Below, piece by piece: positions 1-8,821 of a DNA stretch of 59,798 nucleotides. The notes beneath the pieces are model-generated. The model was not told where the DNA came from. It worked only from the letters and a program-made list of their open reading frames with translations, and did no database searches. Source of the stretch: Bacteroidaceae bacterium. Lineage in GTDB: Bacteria; Bacteroidota; Bacteroidia; Bacteroidales; Bacteroidaceae. Both the position numbers and the translations under genes were made by a program. The stretch lies in assembly GCA_016280855.1 (NCBI GenBank), contig JAEEHP010000182.1, positions 1 to 59,798 on the forward strand, written 5' to 3'. How positions within the stretch are numbered: position 1 is the first letter of the stretch; every line of letters begins with the position of its first letter.

Positions 1-407
1 ACTACGAGGCGGGGAACGTTCACCTGACGGGCGAGCAGGATGTGCTCACGGGTCTGAGGCATAGGACCGTCAGTAGCAGCAACTACGATGATAGCACCGT
101 CCATCTGAGCAGCACCAGTTACCATGTTCTTCACATAGTCGGCGTGACCCGGGCAGTCCACGTGAGCGTAGTGACGCTTTTCGGTCTCGTACTCGACGTG
201 AGCGGTGTTGATAGTGATACCACGCTCCTTCTCTTCGGGAGCATTGTCGATAGCGTCGAAGCTCTTTACTTTGTCGGCGTTACCGGCGATGCGTTTGGAG
301 AGCACGAGGGTGATTGCTGCGGTGAGCGTTGTCTTACCATGGTCAACGTGGCCGATAGTACCGATGTTGACATGGGGTTTTGTTCTTTCGAATTTTTCTT
401 TAGCCAT
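1..407 (-). CDS. tuf: Elongation factor Tu, N-terminal part (runs off the window)
   Basis: GTPase that delivers aminoacyl-tRNA to the ribosome. The reverse strand from 407 reads M-A-K-E-K-F-E-R, then the P-loop GHVDHGKTT near residues 19-27, the switch region with RGITI, and DCPGHADY near 80-87, all diagnostic of EF-Tu. About 135 residues are inside the window and the remainder lies beyond base 1. It follows three tRNA genes on the same strand. The order rpsU-xerC-hpf-tRNAs-tuf is the usual Bacteroidales arrangement, and tuf is probably cotranscribed with the tRNAs from the promoter at 774-781. Nothing is unusual apart from the edge truncation. Confidence 0.97.
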   Translation of the reverse strand, partial: MAKEKFERTKPHVNIGTIGHVDHGKTTLTAAITLVLSKRIAGNADKVKSFDAIDNAPEEKERGITINTAHVEYETEKRHYAHVDCPGHADYVKNMVTGAAQMDGAIIVVAATDGPMPQTREHILLARQVNVPRLV

Positions 408-460
408 AGCTATTCTTCGTTATTTATAAAGTGATAGAAAATTGATTACTTAAGCAAGTG

Positions 461-532
<72 letters not shown>

Positions 533-551
533 AAGTTTCGTTTCGAGTGAG

Positions 552-624
552 AGCGGAAGACGGGGCTCAAACCCGCGACCCCCAGCTTGGAAGGCTAGTG
601 CTCTATCGACTGAGCTACTTCCGC
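552..624 (-). tRNA. tRNA-Gly (anticodon TCC)
   Basis: Reverse-strand cloverleaf with acceptor stem GCGGAAG/CTTCCGC. The anticodon arm is CTAGC-CTTCCAA-GCTGG, giving anticodon TCC, and the T-loop is GTTTGAGCC. It is the middle gene of the three-tRNA cluster upstream of tuf. Confidence 0.95.
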
Positions 625-638
625 ATGTCATTCGCCTG

Positions 639-721
639 TGGGCGGAGATGGATTCGAACCACCGAAGGCGTGCGCCAGCAGATTTACAGTCTGCCCCATT
701 TGGCCACTCTGGTATCCGCCC
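639..721 (-). tRNA. tRNA-Tyr (anticodon GTA)
   Basis: Reverse-strand class II tRNA with a perfect 7-bp acceptor stem GGGCGGA/TCCGCCC. The anticodon loop is CTGTAAA, giving anticodon GTA. It has the long variable arm expected of bacterial tRNA-Tyr, and the T-loop is GTTCGAATC. It is first in the tRNA cluster, just downstream of the promoter at 774-781. Confidence 0.95.
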
Positions 722-734
722 TTTAGGGGGCTTT

Positions 735-774
735 GCAGCCGCTTTTCACAGCAAACTGTCTCGAAAGCGGCTGC
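735..774 (-). repeat. 11-bp perfect inverted repeat at the start of the tRNA-tuf transcript
   Basis: GCAGCCGCTTT at 735-745 and its exact reverse complement at 764-774 are separated by 18 bases. The outer arm abuts the -7 box at 774-781, so nearly all of the hairpin would form at the very 5' end of the tRNA-Tyr/Gly/Thr-tuf precursor. A leader stem guiding 5' processing, or an attenuator, is possible. The structure is seen and its role is inferred. Confidence 0.6.
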
Positions 775-781
775 AAAGGTA
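774..781 (-). promoter_or_regulatory. Bacteroidetes -7 element for the tRNA-tuf unit
   Basis: The reverse strand reads TACCTTTG, a perfect TAnnTTTG match. It lies 53 bp upstream of tRNA-Tyr with no gene in between, in the right orientation for the tRNA cluster and tuf. Confidence 0.8.
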
Positions 782-820
782 CTTATAATTTTTGAACCAC
801 AAAAACTTTTTGGCGTTTTT

Positions 821-1117
821 TTATCGATTCGCCTGTTTTTCTTTGTTTTTTTGCAACTGACGGAGCAGTGCATCCATGCATTGATCGATTGCTTCTTCAA
901 AAGTGTCGCATACTTTCTGGGCAAAAAGCTCGGCGCCTGCGTTCACGCGAATCGACGCTTCCTTGTTCATTGCCGTTTCAGGTTTGACGACTTTCAGTGA
1001 CACCTCTACCTTTCTTATTTCGTCGCTGAACTTTTCGAGCTTCCCCACTTTCTTGTGAATGAAGTCTTGCAGTTTTTCTGTTGGCTCAAATCGGATTGCC
1101 TGAAGATTGATTTCCAT
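821..1117 (-). CDS. hpf: Ribosome hibernation-promoting factor, short HPF/RaiA type
   Basis: 98-residue protein that binds the decoding centre of idle 70S ribosomes and silences them in stationary phase. It has the HPF/RaiA fold pattern: a first strand with 'NLQAIRFEPTEKL', a basic 'KKVGKLEKF' helix, a central strand 'VEVSLKVV', and a second helix rich in Phe, Asp and Gln. The length fits the short, single-domain class without the C-terminal dimerisation domain of long HPF. The start is supported by a strong Shine-Dalgarno sequence (AGGAGG) eight bases upstream on the reverse strand, which is rare in this phylum. It lies directly downstream of the recombinase gene, in the conserved rpsU-xerC-hpf order. 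Confidence 0.93.
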   Translation of the reverse strand: MEINLQAIRFEPTEKLQDFIHKKVGKLEKFSDEIRKVEVSLKVVKPETAMNKEASIRVNAGAELFAQKVCDTFEEAIDQCMDALLRQLQKNKEKQANR

Positions 1118-1149
1118 GTAAACCTCCTTTTTTAATGGTGAGTATTCTG

Positions 1150-2034
1150 TTATGCCCTTGGATGGGCCGTACGGTAAACTCGTTTGAGTTCTTCGAAAGT
1201 CGTGTGGGTGTAGATCTCTGTCGTCGACAGTTTCTCATGTCCCAGCAACTCCTTCACCGACTGCAGGTCGGCCTGGTGATTAAGCATCGAGGTGGCAAAG
1301 GTATGCCTGAGCACGTGCGGGCTACGTTTCCGTTGGAGGGTTACGAGCCCCAGCTGTTTCTGTACCATCACCCTCACCTTGGCTGGCTTCAGGCGTTTTC
1401 CTTCTCGCGAAACGAAGAAAGGCTCGCCCGGTTCGATGGTCAGCGATGCCCGTTCCCCTATATATATATTAATAAGGTGTAACAGACCGTCGCCGAAAGG
1501 CACTATCCTTTGCTTATTACCCTTGCCTATGACACGCAGTAGCTGTGATGTCAGATCCACGCTGTCCATGTTCAACCCGATGAGTTCGCTCAGTCGCAAG
1601 CCTGTTTCGTAAAACATGGCGATGATGAGGTGGTCGCGGCGTCCTTCAAAAGAATCGTCGAACATACCTTCACGATCGAGCAGACGGGACATCTCTTCCT
1701 CACGGATGAACGTTGGCAACGTGCGTTCTTTCTTGGGCGCCACCAATCCCTGAACAGGGTTGTGCTCCACATGCCCCCTTTTCAAGAGGAAGCGGTAGAA
1801 CGACCTCAGGGCTGACAACCGCCGCTGCACGGAACTGGCTTTTTGCCCAAGCTCCATCATGCGGACGACCCATTCACGCGCCACATCAATGTCGATAGTC
1901 TTCCAAGTAAGGTCGCCGTCAAGGCCTGTGAAAAACGACTCAAACGCCATCAAGTCGCTCCGATAGCTCTCAATAGTATTCTCTGAGGCTCCGCGTTCAT
2001 AACGCAGGTAATCGAAGAAAGCCTTAAGCAGCAT
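1150..2034 (-). CDS. xerC: Tyrosine recombinase, XerC/XerD family
   Basis: Site-specific recombinase of 294 residues, probably one of the pair that resolves chromosome dimers at dif. The N-terminal SAM-like core-binding domain spans about 1-90 and the catalytic domain about 105-294. All six catalytic positions are visible: R147 (TGLRLSEL), K171 (GKGNKQR), H240 and R243 (PHVLRH), H266 (LGHEKL) and nucleophile Y275 (IYTH). An upstream in-frame ATG at 2058 exists. The start at 2034 is preferred because it has a clear AAGGAGG at the right distance and gives the usual XerC/D length. The gene sits between rpsU and hpf as in other Bacteroidales. Whether it acts as XerC or XerD cannot be decided from this sequence alone. 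Confidence 0.9.
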   Translation of the reverse strand: MLLKAFFDYLRYERGASENTIESYRSDLMAFESFFTGLDGDLTWKTIDIDVAREWVVRMMELGQKASSVQRRLSALRSFYRFLLKRGHVEHNPVQGLVAPKKERTLPTFIREEEMSRLLDREGMFDDSFEGRRDHLIIAMFYETGLRLSELIGLNMDSVDLTSQLLRVIGKGNKQRIVPFGDGLLHLINIYIGERASLTIEPGEPFFVSREGKRLKPAKVRVMVQKQLGLVTLQRKRSPHVLRHTFATSMLNHQADLQSVKELLGHEKLSTTEIYTHTTFEELKRVYRTAHPRA

Positions 2035-2127
2035 AAATCCTCCTTTTTCTTGAATCAACGATGCGAAAATAGAGGTTTTTCTTCAAACTGCCAAATAATT
2101 CAGCTAAATTTAATTTTCTTTTTGTTT

Positions 2128-2319
2128 TTAGTCCTCTACGCGGCGTAATTGCTGCACATAGATGGCACGTTCTTTAGCCAGGCGCTTCAGCACGGAGGGC
2201 TTGTCGAACTGCTGGCGACGACGGAGTTCTTTCACGACACCGGTCTTCTCGAACTTACGCTTGAACTTCTTCAACGCGCGCTCGATGTTCTCGCCTTCTT
2301 TAACAGGTACTACAATCAT
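2128..2319 (-). CDS. rpsU: 30S ribosomal protein S21
   Basis: 63-residue basic protein of the small subunit platform, needed for efficient initiation. The sequence begins MIVVPVKEGE, then has 'IERALKKFKRKFEKTGV' and a run of Arg/Lys ending 'AKERAIYVQQLRR', the standard S21 pattern and length for Bacteroidetes. It is the first gene of the rpsU-xerC-hpf series. A -7 promoter box lies at 2387-2394, and a small hairpin (2361-2381) sits in the leader between promoter and start codon. Confidence 0.96.
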   Translation of the reverse strand: MIVVPVKEGENIERALKKFKRKFEKTGVVKELRRRQQFDKPSVLKRLAKERAIYVQQLRRVED

Positions 2320-2360
2320 GTTGATTTTGTTTTGATTAAGTGATTAAAATGGTTGTTTTT

Positions 2361-2381
2361 GCTTCGACGGAGTCGAAAAGC
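2361..2381 (-). other. Leader hairpin before rpsU
   Basis: The reverse strand forms TTCGAC-tcc-GTCGAA with additional GC closing pairs, located just after the -7 promoter element of rpsU and about 40 nt before the start codon. It could be a site for autogenous control by S21 or an mRNA-stabilising stem. No known leader family is recognised. Confidence 0.4.
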
Positions 2382-2386
2382 GGGTG

Positions 2387-2394
2387 CAAAATTA
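2387..2394 (-). promoter_or_regulatory. -7 promoter element of rpsU
   Basis: The reverse strand reads TAATTTTG, matching TAnnTTTG, about 68 bp upstream of rpsU. Confidence 0.7.
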
Positions 2395-2470
2395 CAACTA
2401 TTTTTCCGACTGACAAAGAAATCTGTCTAATTTTTCACCATAATTATTGAAAAACGGCCTTATACACACT

Positions 2471-2505
2471 AAAAGCATCCGCCATCGAGCGACGGCGGAT
2501 GCTTT
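2471..2505 (-). terminator. Intrinsic terminator of mdh
   Basis: A 12-bp perfect stem (AAAGCATCCGCC at 2472-2483 with GGCGGATGCTTT at 2494-2505) and a 10-base loop lie 24 bp past the mdh stop codon. On the reverse strand the stem is followed by a short T-rich end. Confidence 0.8.
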
Positions 2506-2528
2506 CAATTTCACGTTGTTAGAGCTTC

Positions 2529-3515
2529 TTAGAGGTTGGGATTGTCCTTGCCCCATTCCTCAACGGCTGGAATGATGCCGAGTCCGATGATCTCGTCGCG
2601 CATCTTCTGCAGGTGCTCGTAGGAAGCCTGGAGGGCTGCCATCTCCTCTGCCGTTCCTTCGGGAGCGGTGAAGTGTACGCCATCCTTGTCGATCACGCTG
2701 GGCATAGCCATCATAACGTTCTTGAAGCCGAAGGCGTTGACATAGCAACCGGCAGGCCAGGTGAAGGGCTCGCCACCCATGGCACCCTCGATCATCTTCA
2801 CGGCCTGATAGGCAGGGCTCTGGAACGAGGAACGGCCGCGCAGCTTGATAATGTTGCTACCGCCCTGGGTCGTCATGTGCTTGATCTCGGCCCAACGCTC
2901 TGCTGACAGCGGGAGCTCGCAGAGGGGCTTGCCGTCGATGAGCGCCTTGCTGGCGAAGACAGCCATCTGCTCGCCATGACCGCCATAAGTGTAGGCATTG
3001 GTCACCTTGTCCTGCTGTACGCCGAACTCCTGTGCCAACTGCTGCTGCAGGCGTGTGCTGTCCAACGCTGCCAGCGAAGTGAGCTGGTTGGGCTTCAGGC
3101 CGGAGTGGATCAGCGCCGTCAGCGCCGTGACATCAGCGGGATTGAAGATGACGACGACGTGCTTCACATCGGGGCAGTACTTCTTGATGTTCTCGCCGAA
3201 GTCGGCAGCAATCTGGCAGTTGCCTTTCAGCAGATCCTCACGGGTCATACCTTCCTTACGGGGAGCACCGCCGGAGCTGATGATGTACTTCGCACCAGTG
3301 AAAGCCTCAGCCGGATCAACGGTATAGGAGAGATTCGCGCCAGGGATAGCGCAGTGGCACATCTCATCATAGACACCATGAACACCCGGTTCATAGATAT
3401 CATACAGGCAGATGTTGGGCGTCAGACCCAGCATCAGCACACTCTGTACCATGTTAGAACCAATCATACCGCCGGCACCGACGATCACGAGCTTTTCGTT
3501 TGTTAAGAATTTCAT
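2529..3515 (-). CDS. mdh: Malate dehydrogenase (NAD)
   Basis: 328-residue cytosolic enzyme interconverting malate and oxaloacetate, in Bacteroidales mostly within the reductive succinate branch. The N-terminal Rossmann motif is VGAGGMIG (12-19), with D40 at the end of the second strand favouring NAD. Substrate-binding arginines are R86 and R92 (GAPRKEGMTRED) and R155 (LDSTRL). The catalytic His is H180 in YGGHGE. Its length and the lactate/malate dehydrogenase fold with the GAPR loop fit malate rather than lactate. It is monocistronic: promoter at 3573-3580 and a strong terminator at 2471-2505. Confidence 0.93.
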   Translation of the reverse strand: MKFLTNEKLVIVGAGGMIGSNMVQSVLMLGLTPNICLYDIYEPGVHGVYDEMCHCAIPGANLSYTVDPAEAFTGAKYIISSGGAPRKEGMTREDLLKGNCQIAADFGENIKKYCPDVKHVVVIFNPADVTALTALIHSGLKPNQLTSLAALDSTRLQQQLAQEFGVQQDKVTNAYTYGGHGEQMAVFASKALIDGKPLCELPLSAERWAEIKHMTTQGGSNIIKLRGRSSFQSPAYQAVKMIEGAMGGEPFTWPAGCYVNAFGFKNVMMAMPSVIDKDGVHFTAPEGTAEEMAALQASYEHLQKMRDEIIGLGIIPAVEEWGKDNPNL

Positions 3516-3572
3516 TGCTGATTTTTAGTTTAAAGGGTTATAAATGATGAAATATTCTGGTATATTCCACCG

Positions 3573-3580
3573 CAAAAGTA
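3573..3580 (-). promoter_or_regulatory. -7 promoter element of mdh
   Basis: The reverse strand reads TACTTTTG, a TAnnTTTG match 58 bp upstream of the mdh start codon. Confidence 0.7.
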
Positions 3581-3676
3581 GTGATAAATTCACAATTCAC
3601 CATTCATATTCCGTAAATATTTTCATCTTGGCACGTTTTTTCTTCCTTTTTGCCTTCTGCGAAAGCAAATAATGTG

Positions 3677-3684
3677 TAACTTTG
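3677..3684 (+). promoter_or_regulatory. -7 promoter element of the aminopeptidase gene
   Basis: TAACTTTG, 26 bp before the ATG at 3711. It overlaps a possible upstream ATG at 3672, which argues that translation starts at 3711. Confidence 0.7.
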
Positions 3685-3710
3685 CAGCCAAACGAGCAAA
3701 ACTTCATCTC

Positions 3711-5501
3711 ATGAACGACATCATAACTTCACGCGTTGAGTCGCTGCGCCATTGGATGCGCAAGAATGGCCTTGCTGCCTACATCTTCCCCTCCACCGAC
3801 CCTCATTCCGGCGAATATGTGCCCGACCACTGGAAGGCCCGCGAATGGATCTCTGGTTTCAACGGTTCGGCAGGCATCGCCGCCGTCACCCTCACCCGTG
3901 CCGCCCTATGGACCGACAGCCGCTACTGGCTGGCTGCCGAGGAGCAGACCGCAGGCACGCCTTTCGAGGTCATACGCTGCAGCCGCAACACGGCAACGCC
4001 TGAGGAACTGCTCGCTTGGATCGACAAACCTGGCGTCGTCGGACTGGACGCATGGACGAACACCGTACAGCGCGTGGAAGCCTTCCAACAGGTGGCAGCA
4101 GCTAAGGGCATGACCATCCGCACCGACATCGAACCGACAGCCGAGCTGTGGGACGAACGTCCTCCCCTACCCGAGTCACCCATCGAGATTCAGCCGCTGG
4201 AATATGCTGGCGAAACAGCCACGAGCAAGATAGGGCGCATTCTCGAGGCCGTGAAGGCACAGGGCGCCGATGCCGCCATCATCACGCAACTCGATGACAT
4301 CGCCTGGACGCTGAACCTGCGCGGCACGGACGTCCATTGCACGCCTGTCTTCGTAGCCTACCTCATCATTCAGCCCACGGCCGCCACGCTGTATGTCAAT
4401 CCGGCCAAACTGACGACCGAGGTGCAGCAGTATCTCAGCGAGTGCCATGTGCAGCCGTCTCCGTACCAAGCCATCACCCACGACCTCCACGAAAATGGCC
4501 ATCTCCGTTACCTCATCGACCCCGAAACAACGAACTTCGCTATCATCAACGCCATAGCAGAGACGTCCACGATCATTGAAGCCGAATGTCCTGTGGCGCA
4601 GATGAAAACGATGAAGAACGCCGCCGAGATAGCCGGACTGCGTCATGCCATGCTCAAGGACGGCGTGGCGATGGTCAAGTTCTTGAGGTGGTTGGAGGAG
4701 GAGATAATGGATGAAAGATTAAAGATAAGAGATGAAAGATCCCTCACCGAAATATCCATCGACCGCAAGCTCACCTCCCTGCGAGCCGAACAGCCCGGCT
4801 TCCGCGACATCTCGTTCGACACCATCGCAGGCTATGGTCCACACGCCGCCATTGTCCACTACGAGGCTACGCCTGAGACTGATGTCCCCCTTGAGCCGCA
4901 CGGCCTGCTGCTGCTCGACAGCGGAGCACAATACACCGACGGCACCACGGACATCACCCGCACCATAGCCCTCGGCCCCCTCACCGACGATGAGCGCTGC
5001 GACTACACCCTCGTGCTCAAAGGACATATCCGCCTGGCCATGGCCGTCTTCCCCGACGGCAGTAGCGGCACGCAGCTCGACGTGCTCGCCCGCTATGCCA
5101 TGTGGCAAGAGCACAAAAACTACGGTCACGGCACAGGACACGGCGTCGGCAGCTACCTCAGCGTGCACGAAGGACCTCATCAGTTCCGAATGAACTGGAT
5201 GCCTGCACCCTTGCGTGCCGGCATGACCATAACCATCGAACCTGGCATCTACATCGCCGGCAGCCACGGCTGTCGCACCGAGAACACGATGCTTATCGTC
5301 GAGGACGCGCCCAATTGGCTTCGTCTCGAACCCCTTACCCTCTGCCCCATCGACACCACACCCATCATCCGCGAGATGATGGCAGCCGATGAACTCGACT
5401 ATATAAATATGTATCACGCGCGCGTGCGTGAAGCCCTCCTTCCTTTGCTCGACGACGAAGCCGACCGGGCTTGGCTCATTGCCCATACCGTTGCCCTCTA
5501 A
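3711..5501 (+). CDS. Xaa-Pro aminopeptidase (peptidase family M24B)
   Basis: 596-residue cytosolic dimetal peptidase that removes an N-terminal residue preceding proline. It has two creatinase-like N-terminal domains followed by the pita-bread catalytic domain from about 330. Metal ligands are visible: two Asp in LDSGAQYTDGTTDIT, His in GTGHGVGSYLSVHEGP, Glu in TIEPGIY and Glu in CRTENTM. The start at 3711 is chosen because the promoter -7 box lies at 3677-3684, downstream of the alternative ATG at 3672. At 4701-4742 the coding sequence contains two in-frame copies of a 21-bp repeat (coding E-I-x-D-E-R-L) that also occurs in the 1436-aa gene at 13327. It is probably a tolerated insertion in a surface loop just before the catalytic domain. 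Confidence 0.92.
   Translation: MNDIITSRVESLRHWMRKNGLAAYIFPSTDPHSGEYVPDHWKAREWISGFNGSAGIAAVTLTRAALWTDSRYWLAAEEQTAGTPFEVIRCSRNTATPEELLAWIDKPGVVGLDAWTNTVQRVEAFQQVAAAKGMTIRTDIEPTAELWDERPPLPESPIEIQPLEYAGETATSKIGRILEAVKAQGADAAIITQLDDIAWTLNLRGTDVHCTPVFVAYLIIQPTAATLYVNPAKLTTEVQQYLSECHVQPSPYQAITHDLHENGHLRYLIDPETTNFAIINAIAETSTIIEAECPVAQMKTMKNAAEIAGLRHAMLKDGVAMVKFLRWLEEEIMDERLKIRDERSLTEISIDRKLTSLRAEQPGFRDISFDTIAGYGPHAAIVHYEATPETDVPLEPHGLLLLDSGAQYTDGTTDITRTIALGPLTDDERCDYTLVLKGHIRLAMAVFPDGSSGTQLDVLARYAMWQEHKNYGHGTGHGVGSYLSVHEGPHQFRMNWMPAPLRAGMTITIEPGIYIAGSHGCRTENTMLIVEDAPNWLRLEPLTLCPIDTTPIIREMMAADELDYINMYHARVREALLPLLDDEADRAWLIAHTVAL
4701..4742 (+). repeat. In-frame 21-bp tandem repeat, 2 copies, inside the aminopeptidase
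   Basis: Units at 4701-4721 and 4722-4742 follow the pattern GAGATAAGAGATGA + AAGATTA and encode about seven residues each (E-I-R-D-E-R-L type). The same unit is present 2.7 times at 13327-13389 in an unrelated gene, with a similar 3' flank (TC-CTCACC / TC-TCTCACC). Confidence 0.75.
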
Positions 5502-5579
5502 TGCCAGTCGCTCACTCCTCATCTGGTAGCGAAAAGCAAGAAAGCGGCACGAAAATTTGGTGGACAGGCAAGAATGCCT

Positions 5580-5587
5580 TATCTTTG
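5580..5587 (+). promoter_or_regulatory. -7 promoter element of the GH95 gene
   Basis: TATCTTTG, with a TTTG -33-type element at 5556-5559 spaced 20 bp upstream. The start codon follows about 50 bp downstream. Confidence 0.75.
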
Positions 5588-5637
5588 CAGCGCCTAACAT
5601 GAAGGCACGCTACGTTTAAACTAACTTACCTCATAAC

Positions 5638-8600
5638 ATGATGAAACGACTGACTATTCTTTTTTCATTACTCGCAACGACCTGTCTGATGCTCCGCGCT
5701 CAGACACTTCCCACATTCTCAACCGACGAAGCTGAGACTTGGTACATTATCCAGTTCCGCAATGGTGAAGCAGCCTTGCAGGACATGGGTGAGAATGCCA
5801 ATCTGCAGACAGCCGCCATCGACAAGAACAAAGAGGCTCAACTGTGGAAAATCACGGGAGCGCAGAACAAATGCGAGATCATCAGCAAAGCCGGACGGCA
5901 CATCTTCTACAACGGCGAGCGCTTCGCCGCAGCCTCCGACAAGACCGGCAGCCTGAAGCTGGTCAAGACGACCAATGCGACCTACAAACCTGCCTGGGAG
6001 ATTCAAGCCACGTCCAACAGCGGCAAGAGCATGAACCAATGGGGTGGTGCCGGCGCAGGCCGTGAGCTGGGCGCTTGGAATGCAAACGACCCCAACAACC
6101 CGCTGCTCTTCATCGACCCCGCTTCCTTGCCCGACCCGGATCCGCAGCCCGAGAAACTCACGGAATGGGCCACGACAGCTTTCAGTGCCTACCGTCCCGA
6201 GGAACCGCTGACGTTGTGGTACACAGCACCCGTGACCAAAGCTTCCGTCGCTGACCCTTGGATGGAATATGCCCTGCCCATCGGCAACGGGCAGCTCGGT
6301 GCCATGATCTACGGCGGCATTCGCCAGGATCTCGTGCAGTTCAACGAGAAGACGCTGTGGACAGGTTCCTCCACCAACTACAACCGCGACGGCGGCTACC
6401 AGAACTTCGGACATCTCTACATCGAGGACACCGCCGAGCGTTTCAGTACCGCTTCTTCCCAAGGCACTAAAGAGTACGTTCGCACGCTCGACCTGACCAA
6501 AGCCGTAGCAACGGCAGAGTGGAAAAGTACCGATAAAACCGTCACTTTCCGACGCGAATACCTCGTTTCTGCACCCGACCAGGTCATCGCCGTTCACCTC
6601 ACGGCCAGCGAACCTGGTCAGCTCAGCCAGCGCATCTATCTATGGAACGCGCATAACATCCGAGGCAGCTATGCCGACGGTGAAGGGACCTTTGCCGGCG
6701 CCCTGCAGACAGTCAGCTACAATGCCCGCATGAAAGTCGTTGCCACGGGCGGCACGACAACCACCGATGCCGATGGCGTTCACGTCGAGGGTGCCGATGA
6801 GATCCTCATCGTGGTCTCGGCCGTGACGGACTACGACCCCGTTGCCAGCGGCTTCGTCAGCGGCACCGATGATCTGGCCTCCCGCACCCAGAGTGCCGTA
6901 ACTGCTGCGGCTTCCAAGGGATGGTCATCGATTCTCGCCGATCACATCGCCGACTACACACCGTTCTTCGACCGCTGCCGCCTCGACCTCGACGGTGCCG
7001 TGAACACGAAAACCACGGAAAAACTCATCACGAACTACGCTACACTCACCTCGAAGGCGGCGCTCACCCGTTCCAAGGATGCCCGCATGCTCGAGGCGTT
7101 GTATTTTGCCTACGGACGCTACTTGCTCATCACCAGCTCACGCGGCATTGACCTGCCCAACAACCTCCAGGGTATTTGGAACCACAAAAACAACCCGCCA
7201 TGGTGCTCGGACATCCACGCCAACATCAACATCCAGATGAACTACTGGCCTGCCGAGATAACCGGCTTGCCAGAGATGCACGAGAAATACCTCAATTACC
7301 TTTATAATATGGCCGTCGTGCAGCCCGTGTGGAAGAACTACGCTACGGGCAGCGGTTCCGACGGACGCTTCCTCCACCACTCGAAGGGTTGGGCGTGCTA
7401 CACCGAGAACAACATCTTCGGCTGCTGCACCGACTGGATGGCTGCCAACTATCCCGAAGCCGGAGCCTGGAGCTGCGATCACCTTTGGCAGCACTACCGC
7501 TTTACCCTCGACCGCGACTTCCTCAAGAACACGGCATTACCCGTCATGCTCTCGGCCACGGAGATGTGGATGCAACGTCTGAAGAAGGCGAACGACGGCA
7601 CGTGGGAATGTCCCAACGAGTTCTCTCCCGAGCACGGACCCGTTGAGAACGCCACGGCCCACAGCCAACAGATCGTGTGGAACCTCTTCGACGAGACCAT
7701 CAAGGCCATTGAGGTGCTCGGCACCGATGAAGCCGGCGTCAGCGAGAGTTTCCTCAGCTCACTGAAGGAGAAATTCGAGAACCTCGACACTGGCCTGCAC
7801 ACCGAAGTGTACAACGGCCAGACCATTCTCCGCGAGTGGAAGTACACTGACTTTGCTGCCGGCAATGGCGGTGAGATGGGCCACCGTCACCTCTCGCACA
7901 TGATGGCGCTCTATCCCTTCGCCAATCTGCCGGCGTCAAACCCCTACTACGAACCCGCCGTACGCAGCCTCGTCCTCCGCGGCCTTGCCTCTACGGGATG
8001 GTCAATGGGTTGGAAGATGAATCTGTTTGCCCGTGCGCTGATGCCCGACCAGTGCGTCGAGCTCTTCCGTCTGGAATTCAAGCACAGCACCAGCTACGGC
8101 ACCGACCAGTCTAAGGGCGGTGTCTATTATAACCTCTTCGACAGTCATGCACCGTTCCAGATCGACGGAAACTTCGGCGTCGCCGCCGGCATGGCAGAGA
8201 TGCTCCTGCAGAGCCATACCGACACTCTGCAGCTGCTGCCAGCCCTTCCCTACATCTGGACCAAGGGCAGCATACATGGCCTTCGCGCCGTCGGCGGCTT
8301 CGAGGTTGACGAGGAATGGGACGAGGGCAAGCTCACCGCAGCTACCATCCGCAGCCTCTCAGGTCAGCCTTTAGCCATCGCCTACGAAGGCATCGAGGGG
8401 TACAAGATCTTGGCTGACGGACAACCCGTGGAAAGTGCAGTTGTCACACCCGACCGCATCGTCATACCGTCCACGAACGTCGGAACAGCCTACACGCTTG
8501 AACCTAAGACTGAAGAGGACCGCATCCAGCCACTCAGCGCCAAGCTCTCCACCACCAACGACACCATCTACGACCTCGGGGGACGTCGCGCCGACGACAC

Positions 8601-8652
8601 CCGTCAACAGGGCATTTACGTCAAAAACGGCCGCAAAGTAGCCGTGCGCTAA
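5638..8652 (+). CDS. Secreted glycoside hydrolase family 95 (alpha-L-fucosidase / alpha-L-galactosidase type)
   Basis: 1004 residues. An N-terminal signal peptide ([12 protein letters not shown]...AQ) is followed by a roughly 140-residue beta-rich lectin-like region with repeated 'W-x-I' strands (about 22-160). The GH95 catalytic portion starts at the LWYTAPV...[11 protein letters not shown] signature. Expected catalytic residues are seen: Asn in NYWPAE (about 535), Glu in NEFSPEHGP (about 665) and Asp in IDGNFG (about 843). Family members invert alpha-1,2-fucosyl or alpha-L-galactosyl linkages in host or plant glycans, and substrate cannot be settled here. The C-terminus carries the Prevotella-type tail IYDLGGRR...[10 protein letters not shown], a short type IX secretion-like sorting motif. 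It is a single-gene unit with its own promoter. Confidence 0.88.
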   Translation: MMKRLTILFSLLATTCLMLRAQTLPTFSTDEAETWYIIQFRNGEAALQDMGENANLQTAAIDKNKEAQLWKITGAQNKCEIISKAGRHIFYNGERFAAASDKTGSLKLVKTTNATYKPAWEIQATSNSGKSMNQWGGAGAGRELGAWNANDPNNPLLFIDPASLPDPDPQPEKLTEWATTAFSAYRPEEPLTLWYTAPVTKASVADPWMEYALPIGNGQLGAMIYGGIRQDLVQFNEKTLWTGSSTNYNRDGGYQNFGHLYIEDTAERFSTASSQGTKEYVRTLDLTKAVATAEWKSTDKTVTFRREYLVSAPDQVIAVHLTASEPGQLSQRIYLWNAHNIRGSYADGEGTFAGALQTVSYNARMKVVATGGTTTTDADGVHVEGADEILIVVSAVTDYDPVASGFVSGTDDLASRTQSAVTAAASKGWSSILADHIADYTPFFDRCRLDLDGAVNTKTTEKLITNYATLTSKAALTRSKDARMLEALYFAYGRYLLITSSRGIDLPNNLQGIWNHKNNPPWCSDIHANINIQMNYWPAEITGLPEMHEKYLNYLYNMAVVQPVWKNYATGSGSDGRFLHHSKGWACYTENNIFGCCTDWMAANYPEAGAWSCDHLWQHYRFTLDRDFLKNTALPVMLSATEMWMQRLKKANDGTWECPNEFSPEHGPVENATAHSQQIVWNLFDETIKAIEVLGTDEAGVSESFLSSLKEKFENLDTGLHTEVYNGQTILREWKYTDFAAGNGGEMGHRHLSHMMALYPFANLPASNPYYEPAVRSLVLRGLASTGWSMGWKMNLFARALMPDQCVELFRLEFKHSTSYGTDQSKGGVYYNLFDSHAPFQIDGNFGVAAGMAEMLLQSHTDTLQLLPALPYIWTKGSIHGLRAVGGFEVDEEWDEGKLTAATIRSLSGQPLAIAYEGIEGYKILADGQPVESAVVTPDRIVIPSTNVGTAYTLEPKTEEDRIQPLSAKLSTTNDTIYDLGGRRADDTRQQGIYVKNGRKVAVR

Positions 8653-8786
8653 CAACCTTTCCCTTAGTTTTCCACACTATCATTCTTCTGTTTAAACAAC
8701 AATAGACTCATCTGCAGCCCTTTAAACAATAAACGCTGAATAGCATTTTTCCACACCTTTCTTTTGGTAGGTTGAGCAAAAGGCAT

Positions 8787-8794
8787 TACCTTTG
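8787..8794 (+). promoter_or_regulatory. -7 promoter element of the regulator / 1436-aa protein operon
   Basis: TACCTTTG, with TTTG at 8763-8766 spaced 20 bp upstream, 28 bp before the ATG at 8822. No other promoter is seen before 15336. Confidence 0.75.
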
Positions 8795-8821
8795 CCCCCA
8801 GAAAACCAAAAGAAAGGTGTT

